A program made the position numbers and the translations under genes. 64,000 nt of DNA, taken from positions 1,426,001 through 1,490,000 of the forward strand of contig OZ253960.1 of assembly GCA_965267435.1 (NCBI GenBank), written 5' to 3'. The notes beneath the pieces were generated by a model. The model saw only the letters and a list, made by a program, of their open reading frames with translations, searched no databases and had not been told where the DNA came from. The DNA is from JAWPMT01 sp965267435. Its GTDB lineage: Bacteria > Bacteroidota > Bacteroidia > Cytophagales > Cyclobacteriaceae. Positions within the stretch are counted from its first letter, which is position 1; each line of letters begins with the position of its first letter. Below are positions 33,195 through 42,390 of the stretch, one piece after another.

Positions 33195-34388
33195 TTAAAA
33201 TCCAAATTGTAGTTGCATCCTTATGGACTGCTGCGCTCCAAAGTCACTTTGGACCAGACCCAACTGTCCATCGGGCTCTACAAGGGTATTGTTGATCGTT
33301 GCGGCTAGGTGATTGTACTCCACGGAAAACTTGTATCGATTCGACCAGGAAAAAGGATAGTAAGCAATCCCCACTCCCGGCGATGAATAGTTTTCAATGC
33401 CACCCTCTAGGTTGCCTTTCCCGACAAAATCGTACCGTACATAAGGGAATATGTTCTCTCCCAGCCAGTACCCAAAAGTCGTGTAGAAACTGGGTAAGTT
33501 TCGGTCGGGATCATTCTCAAACCTCAGCATGGTGTAGGTAAAATGACTAAAGAAGTGAAACCCATCTCCTGTGATGCTGTAATCCAAATTGAGCTGCGTG
33601 CCGCCGCGTGAGCCATTCAGCCCCTCTGCTTTGTTGGTTCTGCGAATCGTCTGACCCAGACCTATGCCAACAAGCATTCCAAACTCGCGTCCTTTTCTGG
33701 AAACAGCATCCCCCCAATTTCCGGAGCCAAAAACATTGTACTCCAGCCTGGCAGTGATGGTCGCATCAGTAGGAGCTGGTTCTGGGAAGCTCCTCCTGCC
33801 ACCATAGGCACCATTGCCGATGGCCACCCAATATCCAAAGTGGTTAGAGACCGCATGCCGAAACTGAAATCCAAAATTGCTCCATAAGGCATAGGTAAAA
33901 TCCTGAGCAGAAAACTCGATAGCCGCCAAGTCCTGCGGGTAAAACCAATCTTCGAGCCCCAAGGCCATGAACTGCCTGCCAGCCCTCAGCCACATGCCTT
34001 GTTTCAAATTGAACTGGAGATAGGCAACGAATAGCTCGAAGTTGCTGCTCGAGTTGACGTTAGCCCGAATGTGGTAATAGAACCTCTCAGTAAAATCGCC
34101 CTCCAGGAATATTCTTGTGCGCGCCAGGTTATATCCAAATGTTGCCGCATCAAGACTATCGGGTGTATCCTTTCTGAAGTTGGCATTGTAGCGGAACTGC
34201 GCGTACACGCCTATGTTCAATTTGAATCTATCGTCGCTGCTTTTGATATAAACCGGATGATACGAAGTGGTATCAAACCCGGCCTGAAAACCTTGTCCCG
34301 AGGCAGACGGCGGTGCCCACCAAGTAGCAAGTACTACAATGCTAAAAACAAGCAGTTGCCGGGAAGGTAGTGAGCTAGGTAACTTCAT
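33195..34388 (-). CDS. OprO/OprP-like outer-membrane porin
   Basis: A 397-residue beta-barrel protein with a signal peptide ending near SASGQ and a terminal aromatic (LQFGF), the mark of outer-membrane barrels. It begins GFDTTSYHPVYIKSSDDRFKLNIGVYAQFRYNANF and shows repeated amphipathic strands (RTRIFLEGDFTERFYYHI, WLRAGRQFMALGLEDWF). This fits the phosphate-selective porin O/P family, which in Bacteroidota covers general anion or small-solute porins. It lies 27 nt before the exported glutaminase and 80 nt after a DUF1254 lipoprotein, so passage of amino acids or small acids is possible but untested. Confidence 0.82.
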   Translation of the reverse strand: MKLPSSLPSRQLLVFSIVVLATWWAPPSASGQGFQAGFDTTSYHPVYIKSSDDRFKLNIGVYAQFRYNANFRKDTPDSLDAATFGYNLARTRIFLEGDFTERFYYHIRANVNSSSNFELFVAYLQFNLKQGMWLRAGRQFMALGLEDWFYPQDLAAIEFSAQDFTYALWSNFGFQFRHAVSNHFGYWVAIGNGAYGGRRSFPEPAPTDATITARLEYNVFGSGNWGDAVSRKGREFGMLVGIGLGQTIRRTNKAEGLNGSRGGTQLNLDYSITGDGFHFFSHFTYTMLRFENDPDRNLPSFYTTFGYWLGENIFPYVRYDFVGKGNLEGGIENYSSPGVGIAYYPFSWSNRYKFSVEYNHLAATINNTLVEPDGQLGLVQSDFGAQQSIRMQLQFGF

Positions 34389-34468
34389 ATCAATGAATCA
34401 TCTACCTCATCAAAATAGTGCAGCAGTATCAGAATAGTCGCATGTTCGTGCAAATTTCCCTTCTAACC

Positions 34469-35899
34469 TCAAATTCTCTCCGCCAATGGCGCCTTCCAGG
34501 TTTTCATCATCTCAAGATCCGGAGCATACACTCGCACGATGATATCCATATTTAGATCCTGACGAGTAATTGGGAGCCAGTTCTCTGCCGGCACGCCGTC
34601 GGGCTTCTCAGCGGCCACATAGATCTCTATCCCGCCTTCAGCATTCAATTTGAAACCAGCATTTTCCCCCACACTGTACTTTTTCTGGTCATTGGGGATG
34701 AAGAAACCGTTTTCTTGATCATAAAGTGTAAACGACCAGAAAGCCTTAGCGGGGGGCAATTCATCGCTGCTCAAGGTGATGACATAATCGTTTTGGGCAT
34801 TCATCACAGAGCCATCACTTACGTTCACTGGCAAATACATGGCCTGGTCCATGGGTTGGCCGATCGGTCCGATGACAGACACGGTCACTATGGTGGTGAG
34901 ATCGGTTTGGCCCTTGGGCTGGAACATTGTTGGCCCCAATTTCTCACCTATGGAAGGGTCCAGCATCATGGCCAAACTCTCCGCCTTGATCTTGTCAGCC
35001 ATGGCACGGAACTTCTTACCATCGATCTTTACGCCACTGCCTTCGTTGTAAGTTCCCCCCGGAACAACCCCCAGCGGTTCATACGCCGCCAGCACCGCCT
35101 GATCCATCGCATTCTTCGGATCGAATGTTGTATGATTGAACACGAACTGCATCACTTCCAAGAGGTTATTTTCAAATATGTCGGCATCGGTCTCGCCGAT
35201 TGCTGGGAAAGTGGTGGGTGGTGTCTCCGTGGGTTCACCGCCATTATATTCGGACAAGGACATTCCTTGAATGGCACTGACTTGTTGGCCGATGCGCTCA
35301 TAGCGATCCTTATCAACTGCATGAGGCATCACCCGCATGACCACGGAAACGAAATCGCCCGTGGCTTCGAAGATTTTGTCGACACCCTCCACCGCTTGAC
35401 CCTGATAACCCTGGGTTCTGGCCGAATAGACCAACATGGTGGCGGGTTGACCAAAGTCGCCATACACCGTCGACAGGGGGATGTTCACATAATGGTCATA
35501 GCCGGTGATCATCAGCGAAACAAACTTGGAGTCGATCGCTGGAAACTCGAAGACCACCGCATCATGCTGCAAGTCGAGCATGGCAGCCTGGTAGAGGTTG
35601 TCATTGTTAGGCCGGGCAATTGCATTCACCGTGTGGTCAAACAATTCCGTATTGGTCAGCCCTTTGTTCCAGCCACCGGTGGTGAAATTGGTTTTCGGGG
35701 AAGCAGCGAACTTGTTGTTGACATTGTACATCGCTACGTACTGATAGGAACGTCGGACAATGTTTTCGACTTCTTCGTCGGTGAGAATCGCTACACCGTT
35801 TTCATCGGTTTTAACTCCTGATTCATTAGCAGTTTGCGAGCAATGGGTCAAAAGACCAATGATTATGATTAGCAAGAGACTATGGAATATTGATTTCAT
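34469..35899 (-). CDS. DUF1254/DUF1214 lipoprotein (1)
   Basis: A 476-residue exported protein with a lipobox (IGLLTHCSQ), probably in the periplasm or attached to the outer membrane. An N-terminal DUF1254 region is followed by a DUF1214 region (FWSFTLYDQENGFFIPN near 402-418, then WLPITRQDLNMDIIVRVYAP). The function of this family is unknown. It lies 11 nt from a shorter paralogue of the same family, so this is a tandem pair. The two differ in length and C-terminal sequence. Confidence 0.85.
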   Translation of the reverse strand: MKSIFHSLLLIIIIGLLTHCSQTANESGVKTDENGVAILTDEEVENIVRRSYQYVAMYNVNNKFAASPKTNFTTGGWNKGLTNTELFDHTVNAIARPNNDNLYQAAMLDLQHDAVVFEFPAIDSKFVSLMITGYDHYVNIPLSTVYGDFGQPATMLVYSARTQGYQGQAVEGVDKIFEATGDFVSVVMRVMPHAVDKDRYERIGQQVSAIQGMSLSEYNGGEPTETPPTTFPAIGETDADIFENNLLEVMQFVFNHTTFDPKNAMDQAVLAAYEPLGVVPGGTYNEGSGVKIDGKKFRAMADKIKAESLAMMLDPSIGEKLGPTMFQPKGQTDLTTIVTVSVIGPIGQPMDQAMYLPVNVSDGSVMNAQNDYVITLSSDELPPAKAFWSFTLYDQENGFFIPNDQKKYSVGENAGFKLNAEGGIEIYVAAEKPDGVPAENWLPITRQDLNMDIIVRVYAPDLEMMKTWKAPLAERI

Positions 35900-35910
35900 G
35901 TTTTCAAAAA

Positions 35911-37188
35911 TTATCTTTTCACAAATGCCGGTGGGATATATTCTCCGATTTTCTCTGGGTCGGCCTGGTAGGCACGGATGAGGATCACCATTTTCCCTCC
36001 AGGGGTATAGAGCCAGTTGCCTTCTTCAGGCTGGGAGGAGATCTTTAAGGTCAGGGAACCGTCCGCCTCGAACTTCATCTGGTCCATGGTCATAACATAG
36101 GAGTCGTACTGATTTTGAGAAACCAGCACATTTTCGTCGTGGATGGTCACCGACCAAAAACCGATGTCTGTAAGTGGAGGGAGCTCATCAGTACCGAAAG
36201 TGATCGTTCCTTCACCTTCAGTTTTCAGCATGAAGTAGTTGGCTTCCTCCTTGGAGTTGCCCCATAGGCCAAAGTGAGCACCCGCTGCGCGCCCGAGGTA
36301 GTTGCCATTCAGAAACTCCCTTGTTCCGAATACTTCAGTTGCTCCGAAATAGCCATTGCCAATTTCCAGGTTTTTGGATTCCGCATCGATGACGGCAAAG
36401 GCAGAATCAATCCCCGCCTGGACCTGCTTCTGTTCCTCCTCTTTTAAGTCCATGTCATTCATTACGCCTATGGCTTTGAATCGGTCAAACATCGCGACCT
36501 CAGACTCCGGCACTTCCGTCAGCAGCTCTTCCAGATACTCCATAAACTGCGGAGAAAAGGCCTTGTCCTTATCGTAGGTTGGATACTCGCGAGTGGTTTC
36601 GGGAGCCGCCACTACTTTTATGGCATCCTGAATAGCTCGTACGCGTTCGAATTCACTTCGGTCCTTGATGTCGATCCGGTTGACGATGATGGCATGGTCG
36701 CCTTCCATCAATACGGGGGTTGAGTCATTAGCCGGTGCTTGTTGAGCTTTGTTATAAAACGTATACCTACCTGCTTCGCCGCCGCTGGTACGGGGGCTGA
36801 TATAGTAGAAATTGTGCGTAAATACATCGATGCATTGAAAGACAAAGAAGCGGTCCTTGACTTCCGGTACTTCAATGGTCACAGGCCCGCCGGATATGTC
36901 AACGAAGATGCCTCCAGTCATGGAAGTAAAGTTGGGGGCGACGATGGGCATACCGACGTTCTCCATGGGGTACTTTTCATTCATGTTGGCCACATTGGGT
37001 ACCATGCCCATGAATTCAAACATGCCATTGAGCGTCTTCACCTGCTCCAGCATAGGGTAGGCGTAGATAAAGGCTTCGTAGGCGATGTCCTTGAGGTCGG
37101 GTGATTGTGCAGTATCTTTTTCCGTGGGCTGGCAGGTCACAAATAGTGCGATCGTGGCCAAGAGAGAGATTCGTGATAGGTGTTGCAT
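35911..37188 (-). CDS. DUF1254/DUF1214 lipoprotein (2)
   Basis: A 425-residue protein with a lipobox-like leader (LFVTCQPTEK). Recognised from the DUF1254 start (EAFIYAYPMLEQVKTLNGM, NMNEKYPMENVG) and the DUF1214 end (DIGFWSVTIHDENVLVSQNQ, NWLYTPGGKMVILIRAYQ). It is the second of a tandem pair, with an 11-nt gap to the next gene. Family function is unknown; members are common beside envelope transport genes. The preceding gene is 16 nt away, so cotranscription is likely. Confidence 0.85.
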   Translation of the reverse strand: MQHLSRISLLATIALFVTCQPTEKDTAQSPDLKDIAYEAFIYAYPMLEQVKTLNGMFEFMGMVPNVANMNEKYPMENVGMPIVAPNFTSMTGGIFVDISGGPVTIEVPEVKDRFFVFQCIDVFTHNFYYISPRTSGGEAGRYTFYNKAQQAPANDSTPVLMEGDHAIIVNRIDIKDRSEFERVRAIQDAIKVVAAPETTREYPTYDKDKAFSPQFMEYLEELLTEVPESEVAMFDRFKAIGVMNDMDLKEEEQKQVQAGIDSAFAVIDAESKNLEIGNGYFGATEVFGTREFLNGNYLGRAAGAHFGLWGNSKEEANYFMLKTEGEGTITFGTDELPPLTDIGFWSVTIHDENVLVSQNQYDSYVMTMDQMKFEADGSLTLKISSQPEEGNWLYTPGGKMVILIRAYQADPEKIGEYIPPAFVKR

Positions 37189-37204
37189 GTTGTATGAATA
37201 ATTG

Positions 37205-38275
37205 CTAATTCGTCGGCAAGGTCAGCGTCGGGGCTTGGTTGGGAATTTGATTCTCCACGAGATTCAGTATCAGGTGTATGAAAGAAAAGTATCGCTTGGA
37301 TTGCCGGTCATTCTGATCAATGTAGTACCAATAATCATTGGTAAAAACATCGATATAGGCATCGTCGGGTTTTTCTTTTGAGAACTTCACTGCAATCGGT
37401 GGCAAGGCGGTTGGGTCCTGCTTTTCGTAACCCGATTCAGTCCGGCCTGATGCCACATGCTCAATGGGGGCCTCCCAGTACCAGGTGAGGTTCAGCATGA
37501 TCTCCCAAACTGAGCCAGTTATGACAACAATCTCTGTCGGATCTTCCTGAATGAGGCCATATCTGATAGGGTAGGAATTGACCGTGTCCGTAAGATTTAG
37601 GATCTCCCGGAATCGCGCAATCTGACTGGCATGCGCATCTGTGTCCCGCCGTCGAATGAATAGCTCGGCACCCTGCGAGTTGGCGGCATTCCGCTTGAAG
37701 CCAATAACAGCTTTCGAGGTCAGGTCTCGCCAGATCTCCCATAATTCCTCCAATTCCGGGTCGGCTTCGCGCCTTCCCGAGGGGCGCGCAACCTCATCAT
37801 GGACACCGTTGATAGTCCAAACGGCCGTCTTCATCACCAGGTCAATGGGCCAGCCTGACTGGATGAGGCCCAGCAGGGAACCAGGGGGCAGCGGCGTAAG
37901 TAGATTTTGTGAGAACTCCTTGCCGCTGATGGGGAGGTAGGTGATCGTGGGTGTGTTGGACCAGCTAGCGCCTACGCCGCCACCGACAGAGTTGCCGCTA
38001 AAGCCATCGCCGGTAGTGCCGGATACGTTGGCTGCGGCGCTACGTGTGTACTGATTGACCACCGACGAGACCTTGAGGAACGTGGGCTGCTCATTGTAGC
38101 GGAGCCGTACCAGGTTTAGGAGTAGCTGCTCGCTGCTCGCCGCATTGATGGCAGCATTGAAGTTGAACTGATCTCTCGGGATAGAGTTGGGGCCCACAGT
38201 TGCACAGGCGAACAGCCATAGCATTGGCAGAATGAACAGCCACTTTCGGTTGCTCCACTGTAGAATTTCAGACAT
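37205..38275 (-). CDS. Hypothetical lipoprotein
   Basis: A 356-residue lipoprotein, leader MLWLFACATVG. I do not recognise a named domain, but the start (ASSEQLLLNLVRLRYNEQPTFLKVSSVVNQYTR) and the glycine-rich GDGFSGNSVGGGVGASW resemble a lipoprotein group found next to DUF1254 genes in Gram-negative bacteria. It is first in the five-gene minus-strand run and lies divergent to a PadR regulator, so the PadR operator region could also affect it. Export is clear; the function is not. Confidence 0.75.
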   Translation of the reverse strand: MSEILQWSNRKWLFILPMLWLFACATVGPNSIPRDQFNFNAAINAASSEQLLLNLVRLRYNEQPTFLKVSSVVNQYTRSAAANVSGTTGDGFSGNSVGGGVGASWSNTPTITYLPISGKEFSQNLLTPLPPGSLLGLIQSGWPIDLVMKTAVWTINGVHDEVARPSGRREADPELEELWEIWRDLTSKAVIGFKRNAANSQGAELFIRRRDTDAHASQIARFREILNLTDTVNSYPIRYGLIQEDPTEIVVITGSVWEIMLNLTWYWEAPIEHVASGRTESGYEKQDPTALPPIAVKFSKEKPDDAYIDVFTNDYWYYIDQNDRQSKRYFSFIHLILNLVENQIPNQAPTLTLPTN

Positions 38276-38477
38276 TTTTCAGTTGGTTGGATATCCAGCT
38301 AGCACACAATAGCATTTCTCGTAAGATAGGGTAAAATGACTATTCGCTAGCAGTGGGCGGAGATGAGGTATGTCAGGATGTAATAGGGTAATTTTCGTTG
38401 TAAAATGTCCTCTGAGCACCTTGGGGCAGGTCCGTTATGGGCTTTTCAGACTCGTGCCAAACATTACTTACTGAAAA

Positions 38478-38516
38478 ACCGAACAAATAATAGTTGGCTC
38501 CGTATATTTGTTCGGT
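38478..38516. promoter_or_regulatory. Inverted-repeat operator of PadR regulator
   Basis: ACCGAACAAATA at 38478-38489 is perfectly complementary to TATTTGTTCGGT at 38505-38516 (12-bp arms, 15-nt spacer). The right arm covers a TAnnTTTG promoter element. The repeat ends 15 nt before the padR ATG. PadR proteins bind such repeats, so autorepression is likely. Confidence 0.7.
38503..38510 (+). promoter_or_regulatory. TATATTTG promoter element of padR
   Basis: An exact TAnnTTTG -7 element located inside the inverted repeat, about 22 nt before the padR start codon. I see no TTG at the usual -33 distance. Confidence 0.5.
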
Positions 38517-38531
38517 AATTCAGTAACAAAT

Positions 38532-38876
38532 ATGAAAGACTATAAGCTTGGCGAGTTTGAAGAGGTTGTCCTCTTGCTCGTAGGCATCCTGGGCGACGAT
38601 GCCTACGCCTACAAAATCACCGACGAATACAAGTCGCAGTCGGGGAGGGGCGCTTCCATCGGCACCGTCCATTCCACCCTGGAGCGGCTCATGGAGAAGG
38701 GTTTTTTGGAATCCACGATGGGTGAGCCCAGCGCCGAGCGCGGAGGTCGTCGCAAGCGCATCTATTCGATGACCGCCTCTGGCGAGCAGGTGCTCAAGGC
38801 CTCGCGGGATTTTCGCATTTCCCTTTGGAATCAATTGCCTGGCCTCTCACTCGACCAACTGCGTTTTGCCTGGTAG
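38532..38876 (+). CDS. PadR-family transcriptional regulator (1)
   Basis: A 114-residue winged-helix repressor from the ATG at 38532. Motifs are LGEFEEVVLLLVGILGDDAYAYKITDEY, then GASIGTVHSTLERLMEKGFLES and RRKRIYSMTASGEQVL, all typical PadR. It overlaps the permease start by 11 nt. This PadR-permease pairing is widespread in Bacteroidota, where the regulator is thought to control the efflux permease. A perfect 12-bp inverted repeat lies over its promoter. It is related to the second PadR at 54943. Confidence 0.92.
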   Translation: MKDYKLGEFEEVVLLLVGILGDDAYAYKITDEYKSQSGRGASIGTVHSTLERLMEKGFLESTMGEPSAERGGRRKRIYSMTASGEQVLKASRDFRISLWNQLPGLSLDQLRFAW

Positions 38877-41514
38877 CCAGCAGCCACCGAAAGTAGCGTC
38901 GAAATTGCTCGGTCTCTTTTTGCGAGGTGACTTTTTGGAGGACGTACTGGGAGATCTATTTGAGAGCTTCCAGGACAACATCGCCCGCTCAGGACTCCGC
39001 GGTGCACGTTGGCGCTACTGGTACGAGGTACTGAGGTACCTGAGACCTTTTGCTCTCAAACGCAGAAAAATACGATTAAATCCTACTATCATCATGTATC
39101 AGCACTTTCTGAAGATATCCTGGCGCAACCTGCGCCGACACCTCGGCTTCTCTTCCATTGAAATTGGCGGCTTTGCCGTTGGTATTGCCGCGACCATCCT
39201 TATCGCCTTGTACATCCAACACCAACAAAGCTTCGATCAGCACTACGAAGCATCGGACCGGATCTTTCGGGTGGTTAATCGATGGTCGGAGGAAGGCGAC
39301 ATAGGACATTGGGCCAATGTGCACGGTCCGCTGAAAGAAGCGCTGGAGGACCACATACCCGAAATGGAGCTGGTGGCGAGAACGGTACTTTGGAGTTGGG
39401 GAGATGCGGGAGAAAACAATTTCAGAGCGCTGGAGGCCTCATACAATGATTATCAGAAAGGCTTCATGTACGCGGATCCGGAACTGCTCGAAATACTGGA
39501 AATACCCATGGTCTACGGGGATCGCCAAGCCCTCAGTCAGCCTAATTCAATCGTGCTGTCCCAGCGCATTGCCGAGCAGTACTATCCCGGCGTCGACCCC
39601 GTGGGGCGCCAGGTGATCCTCAACGACAACGAAGCATCTACATTCACGATCGGAGGTGTCATTGAGGATTTTAGTGCCAACCACCACCTGCAGGCGGACT
39701 TCATCATGACCCTCTTCGGCCGAAAGACGGGGCCTGGTACGAGTGGTTGGTGTTGTACGAACTACAACCTGTACACCCGTCTCACACAGCAGGCTGACAA
39801 ACTGCTGGTGGAGGAAAAGACCCGCGAGCTGCGGAACAGCCTCGTCATCGAGCGCATGCAGGAGGTGGGAGCCACCAACCTCGAGGCAGAGCAGCAGTAC
39901 CAGTCTTACTATTTGCAGCCTGTGGCGAACATCTACCTGAATCCCGAAGAAGTGGGAGATGACCTGCCTCACGGATCTGTAGACCTCGTCTGGATCTTCG
40001 GTATGGCGGCCGTCCTTGTATTGTTGCTGGCAGCTGTCAACTTCGTCAATTTGTCCACCGCCCGATCCATGCGTAGAGCGAAGGAGGTGGGGGTGATGAA
40101 AGCCATGGGTTCGCAACGGCGACAACTTGTCGCACAGTACCTCGTAGAATCGGTCTTGTACTGCACGCTGGCTGTCGGCCTGGGAGTAGGGATCGCGTGG
40201 TTGATGTTACCCGCTTTCAATCAACTGAGTAGCCTTGAGTTGGTGATGCCCTGGCTTTCCCCGAGCTTCGTCCCTCTATTATTATCGGGCGCGTTGATTT
40301 TGGGGGTTTGCTCCGGCCTGTATCCGGCGTTTTTCCTGTCGGGCTTTCAAGCCGTCGAAGTGTTGAAGGGTCAGAGTACAAGAGGGACAACAGCGCAATG
40401 GCTGCGGAGCGTCCTGGTCATTTTCCAGTTTGCCGCCACTGTCACTTTGATAATTGCCGCCCTGACCTTGTATCGACAATTTGACTATATGATGTCAAAG
40501 GCCCTGGGTTACAAAAAAGAGCAGGTGGTAAACGTGGCAGGGCTAGAAACGCTTACACCTGAAAAGCGATTAGCCTTAAAGCAAGGATTTTTGCAAAATG
40601 CGACGGTACTAGAAGCTTCCTTGAGCGACTACTTGCCTGTGGAAGGAGGAGCCGTCCAAAACCGCTCCTTTTGGCAGCAGCAAAGGCGCCAGCTTGATAA
40701 CGGCATGGAGGCCGCACGATGGATCATTGATGAAGACTACTTCGCCACCATGGGCGTAGAACTCCTGGAAGGCCGAAACTTCAGTACAGCGAGAAATGAG
40801 GAGCAATCGATCATCATCAATGAGCGCATGGCGGAGGCCTTGCGCCTGGAAAACCCGGTGGGCCAGCGTGTGATAGACATGTTTGATGAGTCGTATCGCA
40901 TCATCGGTGTGGTGAAGGACTTTCACTTCGAATCGCTCTTCGTCGACATTCGCCCGCTGGCCTTGGTTTACGGAAATGGTCGCTCCACCCTGTCGCTCAA
41001 GATTGCTGACTCCTACGAAGCCGCCCTGACTGACATACATGACACCTGGGAGGAATTCATGCCCAATCAGGCGATCCGGTATGATTTTCTTGACCAGCGT
41101 TTCGAACGCATGTACCATCAGATCAGTACTGCCAAGATCATCTTTGTGGTTTTTGCCGCGCTTTCCATTGTCGTCGCCTGCATGGGCCTTTTGGCGCTTT
41201 CCATTCACATGGTCGCCCAAAGGAGCAAGGAAATGAGCGTTCGCAAAGTGCTGGGCGCCAGTACCGGCCGAATTTTCACCCTGCTCACCCTACAGTTTGT
41301 GCGATTGGTCCTCGTGGCGATCGTGGTGGCCATACCCGTAGGATGGGTGTTCATGGATGGCTTGTTGGAAGAGATGGCCAATCGAATTGATCTGACATGG
41401 GACCTCTTTGCCCTGGCGGGCCTACTGGGGCTCCTGGTGGCGATGGCGACGATCAGCTATGAGTCCCTGCGCGCCGCCATGGACAATCCTGCCAACAAGC
41501 TGAGATCTGAATAG
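38866..41514 (+). CDS. FtsX/MacB-type ABC permease with prefix domain (1)
   Basis: An 882-residue membrane protein. Start at TTG 38866 is inferred because the permease prefix domain (RGDFLEDVLGDLFESFQDN) needs this frame; it overlaps padR by 11 nt. Then come TM1 (FAVGIAATILIALYI), a MacB-like periplasmic domain, a first FtsX triple-helix block (IFGMAAVLVLLLAAVNFVNL, RRAKEVGVMKAMGS), a second MacB-like domain and a second FtsX block (FVVFAALSIVVACMGLLALS, RSKEMSVRKVLGAS). No ATPase or adaptor gene is adjacent, so the partner ATPase lies elsewhere. Likely role: export or tripartite efflux; substrate unknown. Confidence 0.9.
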   Translation: MPGSQQPPKVASKLLGLFLRGDFLEDVLGDLFESFQDNIARSGLRGARWRYWYEVLRYLRPFALKRRKIRLNPTIIMYQHFLKISWRNLRRHLGFSSIEIGGFAVGIAATILIALYIQHQQSFDQHYEASDRIFRVVNRWSEEGDIGHWANVHGPLKEALEDHIPEMELVARTVLWSWGDAGENNFRALEASYNDYQKGFMYADPELLEILEIPMVYGDRQALSQPNSIVLSQRIAEQYYPGVDPVGRQVILNDNEASTFTIGGVIEDFSANHHLQADFIMTLFGRKTGPGTSGWCCTNYNLYTRLTQQADKLLVEEKTRELRNSLVIERMQEVGATNLEAEQQYQSYYLQPVANIYLNPEEVGDDLPHGSVDLVWIFGMAAVLVLLLAAVNFVNLSTARSMRRAKEVGVMKAMGSQRRQLVAQYLVESVLYCTLAVGLGVGIAWLMLPAFNQLSSLELVMPWLSPSFVPLLLSGALILGVCSGLYPAFFLSGFQAVEVLKGQSTRGTTAQWLRSVLVIFQFAATVTLIIAALTLYRQFDYMMSKALGYKKEQVVNVAGLETLTPEKRLALKQGFLQNATVLEASLSDYLPVEGGAVQNRSFWQQQRRQLDNGMEAARWIIDEDYFATMGVELLEGRNFSTARNEEQSIIINERMAEALRLENPVGQRVIDMFDESYRIIGVVKDFHFESLFVDIRPLALVYGNGRSTLSLKIADSYEAALTDIHDTWEEFMPNQAIRYDFLDQRFERMYHQISTAKIIFVVFAALSIVVACMGLLALSIHMVAQRSKEMSVRKVLGASTGRIFTLLTLQFVRLVLVAIVVAIPVGWVFMDGLLEEMANRIDLTWDLFALAGLLGLLVAMATISYESLRAAMDNPANKLRSE

Positions 41515-41637
41515 CGACTGTCCAAGGGAAGTCGTGCTAGGAGTCTGCAACGCCAGAATATTACAACGCCTAATCATTGTCACCTCTCATGTAGCGGGCT
41601 TGGGAGCTTTTTTCATGGCAAGAGTATTGGTCCCCCC

Positions 41638-41667
41638 GGTATTGGAGCTAAATAGGTAGCCAATACC
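41638..41667. other. Hairpin between convergent genes
   Basis: GGTATTG pairs with CAATACC and GCTA with TAGC, with a small bulge. It lies between the 3' ends of the permease and the LytTR regulator, 20 nt past the regulator stop on the minus strand. No T run follows on either strand, so termination is uncertain. Confidence 0.4.
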
Positions 41668-41686
41668 AGCAGCGCTCCTCCAGAGG

Positions 41687-42385
41687 TCAAATCCACTTTC
41701 CCTTTAGGTCCTTGTACTTGGTTCTTCCAATGGGGATGATAGCTTCATTCCTAAGCTCGGCCATGTATTTACTTCCGGAGGCTACCGTTATTTCTCTTAT
41801 CTCCGACATCTTCACTAAATACGATTTGTGAATGCGATAGAAAGCAGGCGATAGCAGTTGTTCCAGCTTTTCGAGTGATTTATCGTGAAGCTCCTTCGTT
41901 CCATCCACAAGGAAGATCTCAGAGTAGGCACCGGCGCCCTTCAGGTAGATGACATCCGCGATGGATAGGAGCTGGATCTTGTGCCGTTTCTTTACAGCAA
42001 GATACTTGACGGTATCTTCTGCTGAAGGCTCTTTGGTTCTTACCCGCTGCAAAGCCTCTTCCAATCGCTCTCTGTTGAAGGGTTTTGGCACAAAATCCAA
42101 CACCCCATATTCAAAAGCTGTAATCGCCTGCTCCCTGTAGGCTGAAATAACGATCGTATGAAACGATTTCGAAATCGTCGTGGTGAGCAGGTCAAACCCA
42201 TTGTCACCGTTGAGGTTCAAGTCCAGCATGACAATGTCCAATTCGTTGTTGTCCATGAACTTCAGTGCCTCATCCAGCGTGGCAATGTGGCTTAGCGATT
42301 GCAAGTCGCTGCCCAGAATTTCACGAGTCATCCGCTCAATGCGTTTGGCAATCCTTGCCTCATCCTCGACGATTAAGATGTTCAT
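41687..42385 (-). CDS. LytTR-family response regulator
   Basis: A 232-residue response regulator from the ATG at 42385; the frame continues upstream but the receiver domain begins here (MNILIVEDEAR). Receiver signature: acidic pair in VEDE, phospho-acceptor Asp in DIVMLDLNLNG, Lys in VPKPFNRE. The C-terminal LytTR DNA-binding domain (IQLLSIADVIYLKGAGAYSE, FYRIHKSYLVK) recognises short direct repeats in known members. It starts 5 nt after the LytS-like kinase stop, so the two are coupled. Targets are unknown. Confidence 0.93.
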   Translation of the reverse strand: MNILIVEDEARIAKRIERMTREILGSDLQSLSHIATLDEALKFMDNNELDIVMLDLNLNGDNGFDLLTTTISKSFHTIVISAYREQAITAFEYGVLDFVPKPFNRERLEEALQRVRTKEPSAEDTVKYLAVKKRHKIQLLSIADVIYLKGAGAYSEIFLVDGTKELHDKSLEKLEQLLSPAFYRIHKSYLVKMSEIREITVASGSKYMAELRNEAIIPIGRTKYKDLKGKWI

Positions 42386-42390
42386 TTCGC

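Noticed and set aside
34715..35821. A 368-codon plus-strand open frame
   Set aside because: Lies wholly antisense to the DUF1254 lipoprotein gene, has no recognisable motif and an odd His/Arg-rich composition; a shadow of the coding strand.
41588..41618. T-run near the permease 3' end as a terminator
   Set aside because: The preceding stem (GCT/AGC) is only three base pairs; the separate hairpin at 41638 is a better structure but lacks a T run.
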